DNA from: Desulfuromonas sp.
GTDB taxonomy: Bacteria; Desulfobacterota; Desulfuromonadia; Desulfuromonadales; Desulfuromonadaceae
Length of the DNA: 33,880 nucleotides
Assembly: GCA_021162745.1 (NCBI GenBank)
Contig: JAGGYC010000091.1
Location: 1 to 33,880 of the forward strand
Reading direction: 5' to 3'
The notes beneath the pieces were generated by a model that worked only from the letters and a program-made list of their open reading frames with translations, ran no database searches and was not told where the DNA came from. This document shows, piece after piece, positions 17,855-25,216 of this stretch; positions within the stretch are counted from its first letter, which is position 1; the number at the start of each line of letters is the position of its first letter. Both the position numbers and the translations under genes were made by a program.

Positions 17855-18355
17855 ATGAAAAAAATAGCCCTTATTTCAGATACCCATTTTCAATCCATGG
17901 CTGATGCCGTGCCGTTGGTTGAGCGTTTGCGACGGAGTTGTTTTCGTGATGTTGATGCCGTGATTCATGCCGGTGATATGGTGCATCCAGATGTCAGCCT
18001 GCTCTTTGCCGATTTGCCATTTTATGCGGTACAGGGGAATATGGATAACGTGGTGCCCGCAGTACCACTACAGCGAATTATTGAAATTGACGGCTGGCGC
18101 ATTGGTGTGATGCATGGTTGGGGGGCTCGGCACGATCTTGAACCACGTCTGCTGGCGCAATTTGCCGGGGAAAAGATTGATTGTCTGGTCTATGGACACA
18201 GTCATCAGCCGGTGTGTCATCGAGTGGGGGAGATGCTTGTTATTAATCCCGGCAGCGCTACAGACCGTCGTCAGGCACCCTGGCACTCTGTTGGCCTGTT
18301 ACATCTGAATAAAACTATACATGGTGAGATTATCAATATTGACGACATAGATTAA
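17855..18355 (+). CDS. YfcE-like metallophosphoesterase
   Basis: A 166-aa single-domain calcineurin-like phosphodiesterase of the YfcE/MJ0936 type. The metal-binding motifs come in order: SDTH (8-11), HAGDM, GNMDN, MHGWG and YGHSH, followed by NPGSATDRR. It probably hydrolyses phosphodiesters with two divalent metal ions; the natural substrate is unknown. The ATG has only a weak purine-rich upstream sequence. It lies alone between the hom terminator and the LapA-like gene. Confidence 0.87.
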   Translation: MKKIALISDTHFQSMADAVPLVERLRRSCFRDVDAVIHAGDMVHPDVSLLFADLPFYAVQGNMDNVVPAVPLQRIIEIDGWRIGVMHGWGARHDLEPRLLAQFAGEKIDCLVYGHSHQPVCHRVGEMLVINPGSATDRRQAPWHSVGLLHLNKTIHGEIINIDDID

Positions 18356-18429
18356 ATCGTCTAACGTCAATGCAGTGTTTTTAACAATGATCACTTTTAT
18401 TGCAATAGAAACTGTTTGAGGGAGAAAAC

Positions 18430-18993
18430 ATGAAATTAGTAAAAATACTTTTAGCTCTTGTTGGACTCGTTCTTGTTTTTATTTTTTGTTCTGGAAACGA
18501 TACCAAGGTTGTCCTGAACTTTCTTGACTACTCTTCACCCGAGATTTATCTGTTTTTACTTCTGCTGACGACATTTGTTCTCGGTATGATTACGGCTTCT
18601 TTTGCCACGACGATCAAGATGATGCAGCTTAAACGCCAGATCCGACAGTTGCAACCTGATACGGCTGAAGACGTTACGCCTGAAAATAAAAAAGATAAAA
18701 AGAAAAAGAAGAAAAAAAAGGGTGATGAAAAGGTTGAGCCTGCTCCTGCCAAAGCCCAAAGCGTAACTGAAACGGTTACAGAACAGCCGCAACAACGCGT
18801 TGTTGAACCTGCTACGGAGTCACCAGCTGATCCTTCACCTCAAACGTCGGAAGAGGTGACTGAAGCGATCTTTGAAGAACCTGAAGAAGAGCCTGCTGCT
18901 GAACTGGAAACTCCAGAGGTGATAGAATTGCCTGCATCTCAACCGGAACAACCATCGACCACAGACGACGATTCACAAAATAAACAGGCTTAA
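18430..18993 (+). CDS. LapA-domain (DUF1049) membrane protein with charged tail
   Basis: A 187-aa protein. Two hydrophobic helices (about 4-21 and 38-60) surround FCSGNDTKVVLNFLDYSS, as in LapA/YciS proteins associated with LPS assembly control. Then comes a short coiled region (MMQLKRQIRQLQ), a lysine run (about 85-97) and a long Pro/Glu-rich tail with no known fold. GAGGGAGAAAA precedes the ATG. The sequence A AAA AAG (18714-18720) lies in frame at the end of the lysine run, with a UGA two codons later in the -1 frame. The N-terminal family is probable; the tail's function is unknown. Confidence 0.7.
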   Translation: MKLVKILLALVGLVLVFIFCSGNDTKVVLNFLDYSSPEIYLFLLLLTTFVLGMITASFATTIKMMQLKRQIRQLQPDTAEDVTPENKKDKKKKKKKKGDEKVEPAPAKAQSVTETVTEQPQQRVVEPATESPADPSPQTSEEVTEAIFEEPEEEPAAELETPEVIELPASQPEQPSTTDDDSQNKQA

Positions 18994-19039
18994 TCCTGGA
19001 TCAGGTTGATCCATTCTCTCTGCAATAGGTAAGACGACG

Positions 19040-19660
19040 ATGCTGGAAATATTTTATAAGGGTGGCCCCCTGATGTATCCCATTCTGTTCTGCTCTGTGT
19101 TGGCGTTAGCCATTTTCCTTGAGCGGGTATGGATATTCTGGGGCATCCAGCGGCAGGCACGACGGCTGCACGACGAAGTTGAGCTTCTGGTGCGCAATCA
19201 GCATCTTGCCGATGCCGCTGCACTGTGTCGTGAACGAAAAACGATGTTGGCCAGCATCTTCCTTGTCGCTCTCAATGCCGCGGGGCGATCACGCGACCAG
19301 ATTAAGACTCTGGTTGAAGAGGTCGGGTCACGTCATAGCGCAACGCTGGATCGTTATCTTGGTTTGCTCGGAACGATCGCTACGATTGCGCCATTGCTCG
19401 GTTTGCTGGGTACCGTTCTCGGGATGATTCGCGCCTTTACGCAATTGTCAGTACAGGGTGTTGGTACGCCGGCGACACTTGGTGGCGGTATATCAGAAGC
19501 GTTGATTACCACCGCGACCGGCTTGGCTGTCGCTATCCCCACAATCCTGCTGCATAAATATCTGACCAGTCGGGCGGATACTGTTTCGTATCAACTCGAA
19601 ATTCATGCCATGCACATGGTTGACCTGCTGGCCGCTGATCCGTCAACGACAGAGATGTGA
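19040..19660 (+). CDS. exbB: MotA/TolQ/ExbB proton channel family protein
   Basis: A 206-aa inner-membrane protein. It opens with GGPLMYPILFCSVLALAIFLERVW, the typical first helix. The C-terminal half has the conserved two-helix core: LGLLGTIATIAPLLGLLGTVLGMI and GGGISEALITTATGLAVAIPTILLHKYL. Together with the ExbD-like partner it should form a proton-driven motor energising TonB-type or Tol-type systems. No TonB or TolA gene is visible here, so ExbB versus TolQ is decided only by length and sequence feel. Confidence 0.88.
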   Translation: MLEIFYKGGPLMYPILFCSVLALAIFLERVWIFWGIQRQARRLHDEVELLVRNQHLADAAALCRERKTMLASIFLVALNAAGRSRDQIKTLVEEVGSRHSATLDRYLGLLGTIATIAPLLGLLGTVLGMIRAFTQLSVQGVGTPATLGGGISEALITTATGLAVAIPTILLHKYLTSRADTVSYQLEIHAMHMVDLLAADPSTTEM

Positions 19661-19698
19661 TCTGTCAGGTGATTGTTTTTTCTTGAGAAGGTGATCCC

Positions 19699-20112
19699 AT
19701 GGCATTTCAACGAAAAAAGCGGGAAGATATCCGGGTCGAACTGACACCGATGATCGATGTGGTATTCTTATTGCTGATCTTCTTTATGATCTCGACCACG
19801 TTTGTTGAATCGTCAGGCATTGATATCAATCTGCCGACAGCCACCAATCAGAAAATTGATAAACAGCCGCACGAGGTGAAGGTCTACCTTGAGAAGTCTG
19901 GTCTGATTCACCTTAACGATCGCTTGGTCTCTCTGGATGATTTACAGACTCACTTGGCGAGTTATGGGCGCCGGGCATCTTCAACAACCTTTGTGTTGCT
20001 GGCCGATGAACAGGCGAAACATGGCCGGGTTGTCAACCTGATGGATATTGCTCAGCGAGCTGGATTTGCGAAGCTGGCGATTGCGACGGAACCAAAACCG
20101 CTTACAAATTGA
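19699..20112 (+). CDS. exbD: ExbD/TolR family biopolymer transport protein
   Basis: A 137-aa protein with a single N-terminal membrane helix. The conserved segment VELTPMIDVVFLLLIFFMISTTFV contains the essential membrane Asp (about residue 21). The periplasmic part contains INLPTA and KVYLEKSGLIHLNDR. It is the partner of the ExbB protein 38 bp upstream. The stop codon lies 14 bp before a dispersed structured repeat, which may act as the 3' end of the transcript. Confidence 0.9.
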   Translation: MAFQRKKREDIRVELTPMIDVVFLLLIFFMISTTFVESSGIDINLPTATNQKIDKQPHEVKVYLEKSGLIHLNDRLVSLDDLQTHLASYGRRASSTTFVLLADEQAKHGRVVNLMDIAQRAGFAKLAIATEPKPLTN

Positions 20113-20125
20113 TAAACAGGGCCTT

Positions 20126-20289
20126 AGCAGGCTGTCTGGCTTGGCGAATCGTAGCGAGAAATTAGCTGGTCGAGAACAGATTTTCGGACGTTTGAGAGCG
20201 AATAGCTGGACTATTTGTCGAAAATGTCTGGGAATATGGGCCGATCTGATGATTTCGCAGTAGATTCATGCAAAGCCTGATAGACTGCT
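20126..20289 (+). repeat. Structured ~165-bp repeat, copy 1 (upstream of pfkA)
   Basis: Direct copy of 21411-21576 with about 20 differences by eye, mostly in the ends. The ends AGCAGGCTGTCTGGCTT and AAGCCTGATAGACTGCT form an imperfect inverted repeat with two mismatches and one G-U pair. An internal stem (CGGACGTTT with AAATGTCTG) is also present. No transposase or obvious target-site duplication is visible. Confidence 0.9.
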
Positions 20290-20315
20290 CTGTCCCTTTT
20301 TTGTTGGAGAAGGCT

Positions 20316-21413
20316 ATGAAAACAGTTGCGATTCTTACCGGTGGCGGAGACTGCCCAGGGCTGAATGCTGTGATCCGTGGTGTGGTGCGTAGCGCCGTTG
20401 GGCAGCATAAATGGCGGGTGGTCGGTATTGAAGATGGTTTTGATGGCCTGTTACATGGGCTGTGCTACCGTGAGCTGGATTTGAAATCAGTTCGCGGCAT
20501 ATTACAGTTAGGCGGAACCCTGCTGGGAACCAGTAATCATGGTAATCCTCTTCATTATCCGGTGATCGAAAATGGCGAAACCCATTGGCTGGATGTTTCC
20601 GATCAGGTGGTGGAAAATTTTAATCGCCTCGGTGCTGATGCGCTAATTGCCGTTGGCGGTGATGGAACATTGAAAATTGCCCAACACTTATATGAACTGG
20701 GTATGAATGTCGTTGGTATCCCCAAGACGATTGATAATGATCTAAAAGCGACAGATGTGACCTTTGGTTATAACACCGCCGTAGGGGTTGTTACTGAGGC
20801 ACTTGACCGTCTTCATACCACGGCAGAAAGCCATCATCGCGTGATGGTGGTCGAGGTGATGGGGCGCGATGCCGGTTGGATCGCCCTGGAGTCAGGCATT
20901 GCCGGTGGCGCTGATGTGATTTTGTTACCGGAAATTCCCTACAATATAGAGCGGATTTGCCAGGCCATCCAAAAGCGTCGTGAAAGCGGTAGTCGTTTCT
21001 CGATCATTGTTGCTGCTGAAGGTGCCCGCTCTCGTCATGGTCAACAGGTTGTACAGACCATGGCAGGGGATAGCCGCAGTGGTGTTGAGAGACTCGGTGG
21101 TGTCGCGCAACAGGTTGCTGACGAGATTCGTCAATGTCAGGATATTCAGGACATGGAGGTGAGAACCGTTGTCTTGGGTCATTTGCAACGAGGAGGATCG
21201 CCTTCCCCTTTTGATCGCATCCTCGGTTCGCGCTTTGGTGTTAAGGCCGTTGATCTGATTGCCGCAGGAGACTATGGCAAAATGGTTTCACTGCGTGGCC
21301 GCAATGTCGGTTCAACAACGCTGGCCGAAGCTGTTGATTCGTTGAATTTGGTTGATCCCTGTGGCGAATTGGTCAATGCGGCAGAAAAATTAGGAATTAT
21401 GCTGGGGCGTTAG
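20316..21413 (+). CDS. pfkA: 6-phosphofructokinase
   Basis: A 365-aa PFK that phosphorylates fructose 6-phosphate in glycolysis. Motifs are TGGGDCPGLNAVIRG at the N-terminus, GGDGT (114-118), PKTIDND (136-142) and MGRDAGWIALESG. The Gly at the GGDG position fits ATP use (PPi enzymes have Asp), while the Lys in PKTIDND is the residue seen in the long group III branch, so this is probably an ATP-dependent group III enzyme. The ATG at 20316 follows GGAGAAGG; an ATG at 20268 would lie in the repeat. The TAG stop (21411-21413) is the first triplet of repeat copy 2. Confidence 0.95.
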   Translation: MKTVAILTGGGDCPGLNAVIRGVVRSAVGQHKWRVVGIEDGFDGLLHGLCYRELDLKSVRGILQLGGTLLGTSNHGNPLHYPVIENGETHWLDVSDQVVENFNRLGADALIAVGGDGTLKIAQHLYELGMNVVGIPKTIDNDLKATDVTFGYNTAVGVVTEALDRLHTTAESHHRVMVVEVMGRDAGWIALESGIAGGADVILLPEIPYNIERICQAIQKRRESGSRFSIIVAAEGARSRHGQQVVQTMAGDSRSGVERLGGVAQQVADEIRQCQDIQDMEVRTVVLGHLQRGGSPSPFDRILGSRFGVKAVDLIAAGDYGKMVSLRGRNVGSTTLAEAVDSLNLVDPCGELVNAAEKLGIMLGR

Positions 21414-21576
21414 GAGACTGTCGGACTTGGCGAATCGTAGCGAGAAATTAGCTGCTTGAGAACAGATTTTCGGACATTTGAGAGCGAATAGCTGGCCAAT
21501 TTGTCGAAAATGTCCGGGGATATGGGCCGATCAGATGATTTCGCAGTAGATTCTTGCTGAGTCCGACAGTCTCCTA
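21411..21576 (+). repeat. Structured ~165-bp repeat, copy 2 (between pfkA and CDF gene)
   Basis: Ends TAGGAGACTGTCGGACT and AGTCCGACAGTCTCCTA are a perfect 17-bp inverted repeat. Inside, CGGACATTT pairs with AAATGTCCG. The outer TAG is the pfkA stop codon and the outer CTA is the stop of the convergent cation transporter. It probably folds in both transcripts and may serve as a bidirectional 3' end; no T run was seen. Confidence 0.92.
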
Positions 21577-22494
21577 GGTCTTGTTGGGGGAGGTGCAGTC
21601 GTCGTGATTGCGACACTCGGCACAGCTGGTCGGCTCAAGGTGGATGGTAATATCCGCATTGCGGATCAATCCCATAATCTCTTTTTCAATTTCATCTGCA
21701 ATATCGTGAGTTTCTTGAATCGTTTTAAAGCGACAGAAACTCAGGTGAAAATCGATCATCCTGACGGTGCCACTGCGTCGGGTTCTCAGGTTGTGGTAGC
21801 CGGTAATGGCCTGTTGATGCTTCTCAATGCACTGGCGGATCAATGCCAATTGTTCGGCAGGCAGCCCGGCATCAAGAAATTGATCCATGCTGTTTTTTAG
21901 CAGCCCATAGGCTGCTTTGAGAATGTAAATCCCCACCCCGAGAGACAGCAGTGGGTCCAGCCAACTCCAGCCTAACAGTTTAACGGCCAGCAAACCGATC
22001 ACTAAAACCAGATTGCTATAGACATCCGTTGCATAATGGAGGGCATCGGCCTGTAGAGCGGATGATTCCGTTGCGACACCGACCCTTTTCAGGTGCCGGC
22101 TCAAAAACCATGAGGCAATAACGCTGATTGTCAGCACGGCAATGCCGAGATTCAGGCGATTAAGTTCGCTGCCCAGGCGTAATCGTTGCACCGATTCAAA
22201 CAGGATGTAAACACCGGAACAGGCAATCAAAAGGCTCTGGAGCAGGGTGGCTGCCGTTTCAAATTTACCGTGACCGTATGGATGGTCCGCATCAGCTGGT
22301 TTTTGAGCATGGCGCAAGGCAACAAAGTTGCCGCATGACATGAGAATGTCCAGCAATGAATCGACCGCTGAGGCAAACAGCGCCATCGATCCTGTAAACA
22401 GGCCGGTTATCAGCTTGAGCACCGCCAGCAGGCTGGCAGTAATGATGGCCATGCGTGCGGCCTTGAGTCGGCGTTGTCCTTGCTCACTGTTCAT
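21574..22494 (-). CDS. Cation diffusion facilitator family metal exporter
   Basis: A 306-aa CDF/YiiP-like inner-membrane antiporter exporting divalent metals (Zn, Fe or Mn) against protons. Site A residues Asp45, Asp49 (SAVDSLLD) and His153, Asp157 (ALHYATD) are present, and Asp68, His71, His75 (ADADHPYGHGK) match site B; the numbers coincide with E. coli YiiP. A cytoplasmic C-terminal domain follows. The protein ends in an extra Cys/His tail (CAECRNHDDC). It is convergent with pfkA and its stop lies in the repeat end. Confidence 0.92.
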   Translation of the reverse strand: MNSEQGQRRLKAARMAIITASLLAVLKLITGLFTGSMALFASAVDSLLDILMSCGNFVALRHAQKPADADHPYGHGKFETAATLLQSLLIACSGVYILFESVQRLRLGSELNRLNLGIAVLTISVIASWFLSRHLKRVGVATESSALQADALHYATDVYSNLVLVIGLLAVKLLGWSWLDPLLSLGVGIYILKAAYGLLKNSMDQFLDAGLPAEQLALIRQCIEKHQQAITGYHNLRTRRSGTVRMIDFHLSFCRFKTIQETHDIADEIEKEIMGLIRNADITIHLEPTSCAECRNHDDCTSPNKT

Positions 22495-22531
22495 CGTGAT
22501 GTTACATCTCTTCAGTTATTATCAGTCACGT

Positions 22532-23011
22532 TCAGGCATTGTCCGGTAATGGGCAGGCTTCACACCAGTGACGGTAGCCGTCATCACTGATTTCCCAAAA
22601 CGCGTTGATCCGTTGTTGATACTCATCCAGTGTTGTGGCATTTTTCTGAATCTGTTGTTGGCACTGTTCGTCAATCCAGCCCTGATCAAACAGGTAGCTA
22701 TAGAATACCGCAACGCCTTGAAGAATGTCTGCCAATTCTTTGATATTCGGTTCAAGGGTTTTTATGATATACCAGTGCCCGGCGAATTGTCGTACCCGTT
22801 CAGGGTCAATGGTAAGCAGGTTTTCCCGACAGTCACCGATGATGAATTCGCGCAGAAAATAATCGGCGCCGAGGGCCAGTTGGCCAGCGTCAAGGGCCGG
22901 AATGTCGTCCTGCAGCAGTTGTTGATGAAATTGTTTAAGCAGGGCTGAGCAACGATGATCAACCTCAATTTCGCTGTCCAGTCCGGTGATGGTGAAATTG
23001 TTTTTGTTCAT
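22532..23011 (-). CDS. Conserved-looking protein of unknown function, 159 aa
   Basis: I do not recognise this family. The protein is acidic and appears mostly helical and soluble (ALLKQFHQQLLQDDIPALDAGQ, then FAGHWYIIKTLEPN and LFDQGWIDEQC), ending with WCEACPLPDNA. No signal peptide or membrane segment is seen. The ATG at 23011 has AGGAG 8 bp upstream on its strand; a much longer frame reaching 23401 would translate the dispersed repeat and is rejected. It lies 37 bp upstream of the CDF gene on the same strand, so the two may share a transcript. Confidence 0.65.
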   Translation of the reverse strand: MNKNNFTITGLDSEIEVDHRCSALLKQFHQQLLQDDIPALDAGQLALGADYFLREFIIGDCRENLLTIDPERVRQFAGHWYIIKTLEPNIKELADILQGVAVFYSYLFDQGWIDEQCQQQIQKNATTLDEYQQRINAFWEISDDGYRHWCEACPLPDNA

Positions 23012-23112
23012 GTGGATGGCTCCTAAAAAAATTTGGCGGATTGTAACATGAACTGTGCCCTGATAGAATGTAAAATTCTGGCAACTAGTCAACCTGCAAA
23101 AGCATAAAAGCA

Positions 23113-23328
23113 ATCTCGCGCAGAGTACGCAAAGAGCGCAGAGAAGATCAAAGGCAAAAGATCGTGTTTTTGTTTTAGATCTTAACCCTGAATTTTTGGT
23201 TTTGCCTTTCTCCGCGATCTCTGCGTCTTGAGAGAACGAAGTGAACGGGCGCGAGAATAGATTTAGACGTGGCCCGAACTTAAATAAATTGGCTTCTTGT
23301 TGTAGGCCTTTTGCTGAATAGTTACAAA
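23113..23328 (+). repeat. Dispersed ~213-bp palindromic repeat, copy 2
   Basis: The second copy of the 13929-14141 element in the same orientation, filling most of the 340-bp gap between 23012 and 23351. It is more palindromic than copy 1: the left part (TCTCGCGCAGAG, CGCAGAGAAGATC) is inverted in the right part (GATCTCTGCG, GCGCGAGA). The conserved tail TTTGCTGA..ATAGTTACAAA extends beyond the palindrome. Confidence 0.85.
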
Positions 23329-23351
23329 TACCATAGAGGAAGGAACTATCA

Positions 23352-23525
23352 TTGCAAGTAAATTGCCCCACCTGTAAAAAACAGAGTCGCTGGCAGGACA
23401 ATCGTTGGCGGCCCTTTTGTTCTGAGCGCTGTAAGATGATCGATCTCGGCTGTTGGGCCGATGAAGATTATCGTATTGTCGGAGCACAGGTGTTTATTGA
23501 AGAAGAGACTGAAGAGACGTTTTAA
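23352..23525 (+). CDS. yacG: DNA gyrase inhibitor / zinc-binding protein YacG
   Basis: A 57-aa zinc-ribbon protein. The signature is complete: CPTC (Cys5, Cys8), [19 protein letters not shown] (Cys23, Cys27) and an acidic C-terminus. In E. coli, YacG binds GyrB and inhibits gyrase. It starts at TTG with AGGAAGGA about 7 bp upstream; no ATG or GTG is available, which makes it easy to miss. It begins 23 bp after the dispersed repeat and lies 37 bp upstream of queD. Confidence 0.9.
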   Translation: MQVNCPTCKKQSRWQDNRWRPFCSERCKMIDLGCWADEDYRIVGAQVFIEEETEETF

Positions 23526-23562
23526 AGAGTCGTTATTTTAATAGGATAGATGGAGTACGCTT

Positions 23563-23934
23563 ATGTATCGCCTTAAGATTTACACCCATTTTGCTGCCGC
23601 TCACAACTTGATCCATTACGATGGTGATTGTGAAAATCTCCATGGTCATAACTGGAAAGTAGAAGTCACCGTCTGTGCTAAGGAGCTGGATAAGTCCGGA
23701 CTGGGGATCGATTTCAAAATCCTCAAGGGCCGGACCAAGGAATTGCTTGGTACCTTGGATCATAAATACCTTAACGAGCTGGAGCCGTTTATCACTGCCA
23801 GTCCGTCATCGGAAAATATTGCCCGTTATTTGTACTATGAATTGGAGAAGCTCCTGAATTCGGACAATGTCTCTGTCGAAAGTGTCAATGTCTGGGAATC
23901 GGAGAACGCCTGTGCCAGCTACTCCCGAGATTGA
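23563..23934 (+). CDS. queD: 6-carboxy-tetrahydropterin synthase QueD
   Basis: A 123-aa PTPS-family enzyme making 6-carboxytetrahydropterin from dihydroneopterin triphosphate for queuosine. Zinc ligands are His14 (FAAAHNL) and His27/His29 (LHGHNW), with the catalytic Cys23 just before. GIDFKILKG and LDHKYLNE are further family motifs, and PSSENIARYL with WESENACASY is at the C-terminus. It is followed directly by queE, confirming the pathway. Confidence 0.95.
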   Translation: MYRLKIYTHFAAAHNLIHYDGDCENLHGHNWKVEVTVCAKELDKSGLGIDFKILKGRTKELLGTLDHKYLNELEPFITASPSSENIARYLYYELEKLLNSDNVSVESVNVWESENACASYSRD

Positions 23935-23941
23935 TTCGCTC

Positions 23942-24682
23942 ATGAACAAGTTGCCGCTGATTGAACTGTTTTCCTCGATTCAAGGGGAAGGCCCCTTGGT
24001 CGGGCAACGGCAGATTTTCATCCGCCTGGCCGGCTGTAATCTGGATTGCGCCTATTGCGATACCCCGTTTCAGCCGACTGCGCAATGTCAGATCGAAAGT
24101 GAAGCCGGTTCGGAGCAGTTTGAATCTTGGAATAATCCCGTCTCTCTTGAACGGGTGCTGCATCACGTTCAGCCTTGGCTGGAGCAGTCGCCTGCTCTAC
24201 ACCATTCGTTTTCTTTGACGGGAGGTGAACCGCTGTTGCATGTAGATGTTTTGACCCATTGGCTGCCGCAGCTGACGAAATTGATGCCGGTGCAGCTGGA
24301 AACCAATGGCACATTACCGCAGGCACTTGAACGGGTGGTTGACTGGTTGGAGTGGGTGGTGATGGATATCAAGCTGGAATCGCAGACCGGTCAGCCGACA
24401 GATTGGAACGCCCATGGACAATTCCTGTCGATTGCGGCGCAGACCCGTTGTTGCGTCAAATTGGTGGTGGGGACACAAACCCCTGATGATGAACTAAAGC
24501 AGGCGGCGCAGCTGATTGCTGACCGGGCTCCCCAGGCTGAGGTGATTTTACAACCAAAGACCATCGCCGGGCAGTGTTCCGTTGCCGGTCGGCAATTGCT
24601 GATGTGGCAGGCTCACCTAGCGGGATATGGCCTCAATGTGCGGGTGATTCCGCAAACCCATTGCTTTCTGGCAGTACTATGA
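23942..24682 (+). CDS. queE: 7-carboxy-7-deazaguanine synthase QueE
   Basis: A ~246-aa radical SAM enzyme forming the 7-deazaguanine ring. FSSIQGEGPLVGQRQIFIRLAGC is the family N-terminus, with the cluster cysteines in CNLDCAYCD (Cys32, Cys36, Cys39) and SLTGGEPLLH. The ATG at 23942 gives the usual N-terminal length; a GTG at 23912 overlapping queD has a better ribosome binding site (GGAG, 7 bp) and would add ten residues. It is convergent with coaD. Confidence 0.93.
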   Translation: MNKLPLIELFSSIQGEGPLVGQRQIFIRLAGCNLDCAYCDTPFQPTAQCQIESEAGSEQFESWNNPVSLERVLHHVQPWLEQSPALHHSFSLTGGEPLLHVDVLTHWLPQLTKLMPVQLETNGTLPQALERVVDWLEWVVMDIKLESQTGQPTDWNAHGQFLSIAAQTRCCVKLVVGTQTPDDELKQAAQLIADRAPQAEVILQPKTIAGQCSVAGRQLLMWQAHLAGYGLNVRVIPQTHCFLAVL

Positions 24683-24727
24683 TCAGGGTGAAAGCCGAAT
24701 AGGTTTGGTTAGAGCCGTTATCTGCGA

Positions 24728-25213
24728 CTATGCCTTTGAAAATTTCTCCCGCAACATGGCCAACACATTTGCAGGCACAAACTCTGTAATCGGACCGTTG
24801 AGCGCCGCCATCTCCTTGACGATGGAGGAACTCAGGTAGCCATAGCGAACCGAGGTCATCATGAACAGGGTCTCGACACTTTTTTCAACCGTATGGTTAA
24901 CCTGGGCCAGTTGGAACTCGTATTCAAAGTCAGAAACCGCCCGCAACCCGCGCAAAATAATGCGTGACTTCTTGCCGACCACATAGTCAATAAGTAGCCC
25001 GTCAATCACATCAACGATAATGCGGGGATTGTCGCCGACGGCTTCTCGAATCATCGCTACGCGCTCTTCAACACTGAACAGAGTGCTTTTCGACGAGTTC
25101 CTGGCGACACCGACAATGACCGTATCGAAAGCGTGCAGGCCCCGTTCAATAATGTCCAGATGGCCGTTGGTGATGGGATCAAAGGAGCCGGGATAGACGG
25201 CGGTACGATTCAT
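24728..25213 (-). CDS. coaD: Phosphopantetheine adenylyltransferase
   Basis: A 161-aa nucleotidyltransferase for the penultimate CoA step, also feeding the 4'-phosphopantetheine arm of ACP. It begins AVYPGSFDPITNGHLDII with the TxGH motif, and contains ILRGLRAVSDFEYEFQLA and a YLSSSIVKE segment. The length is typical. It starts 3 bp after rsmD ends on the minus strand, and the rsmD-coaD pair is widely conserved. Confidence 0.97.
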   Translation of the reverse strand: MNRTAVYPGSFDPITNGHLDIIERGLHAFDTVIVGVARNSSKSTLFSVEERVAMIREAVGDNPRIIVDVIDGLLIDYVVGKKSRIILRGLRAVSDFEYEFQLAQVNHTVEKSVETLFMMTSVRYGYLSSSIVKEMAALNGPITEFVPANVLAMLREKFSKA

Positions 25214-25216
25214 GGT

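Noticed and set aside
20126-21576. Composite transposon carrying pfkA
   Set aside because: The repeats encode no transposase and no target-site duplication is visible; pfkA is a normal core gene.
21410-21616. 68-aa minus-strand frame after pfkA, and the similar one at 20211-20408
   Set aside because: Both contain STAKSSDRPI(S/F)PDIFDK because they translate the two copies of the same structured repeat.
23012-23401. N-terminal extension of the minus-strand unknown gene to 23401
   Set aside because: It would translate the dispersed repeat (RPFTSFSQDAEIAEK and CALCVLC peptides typical of translated repeats). The ATG at 23011 has a good ribosome binding site.
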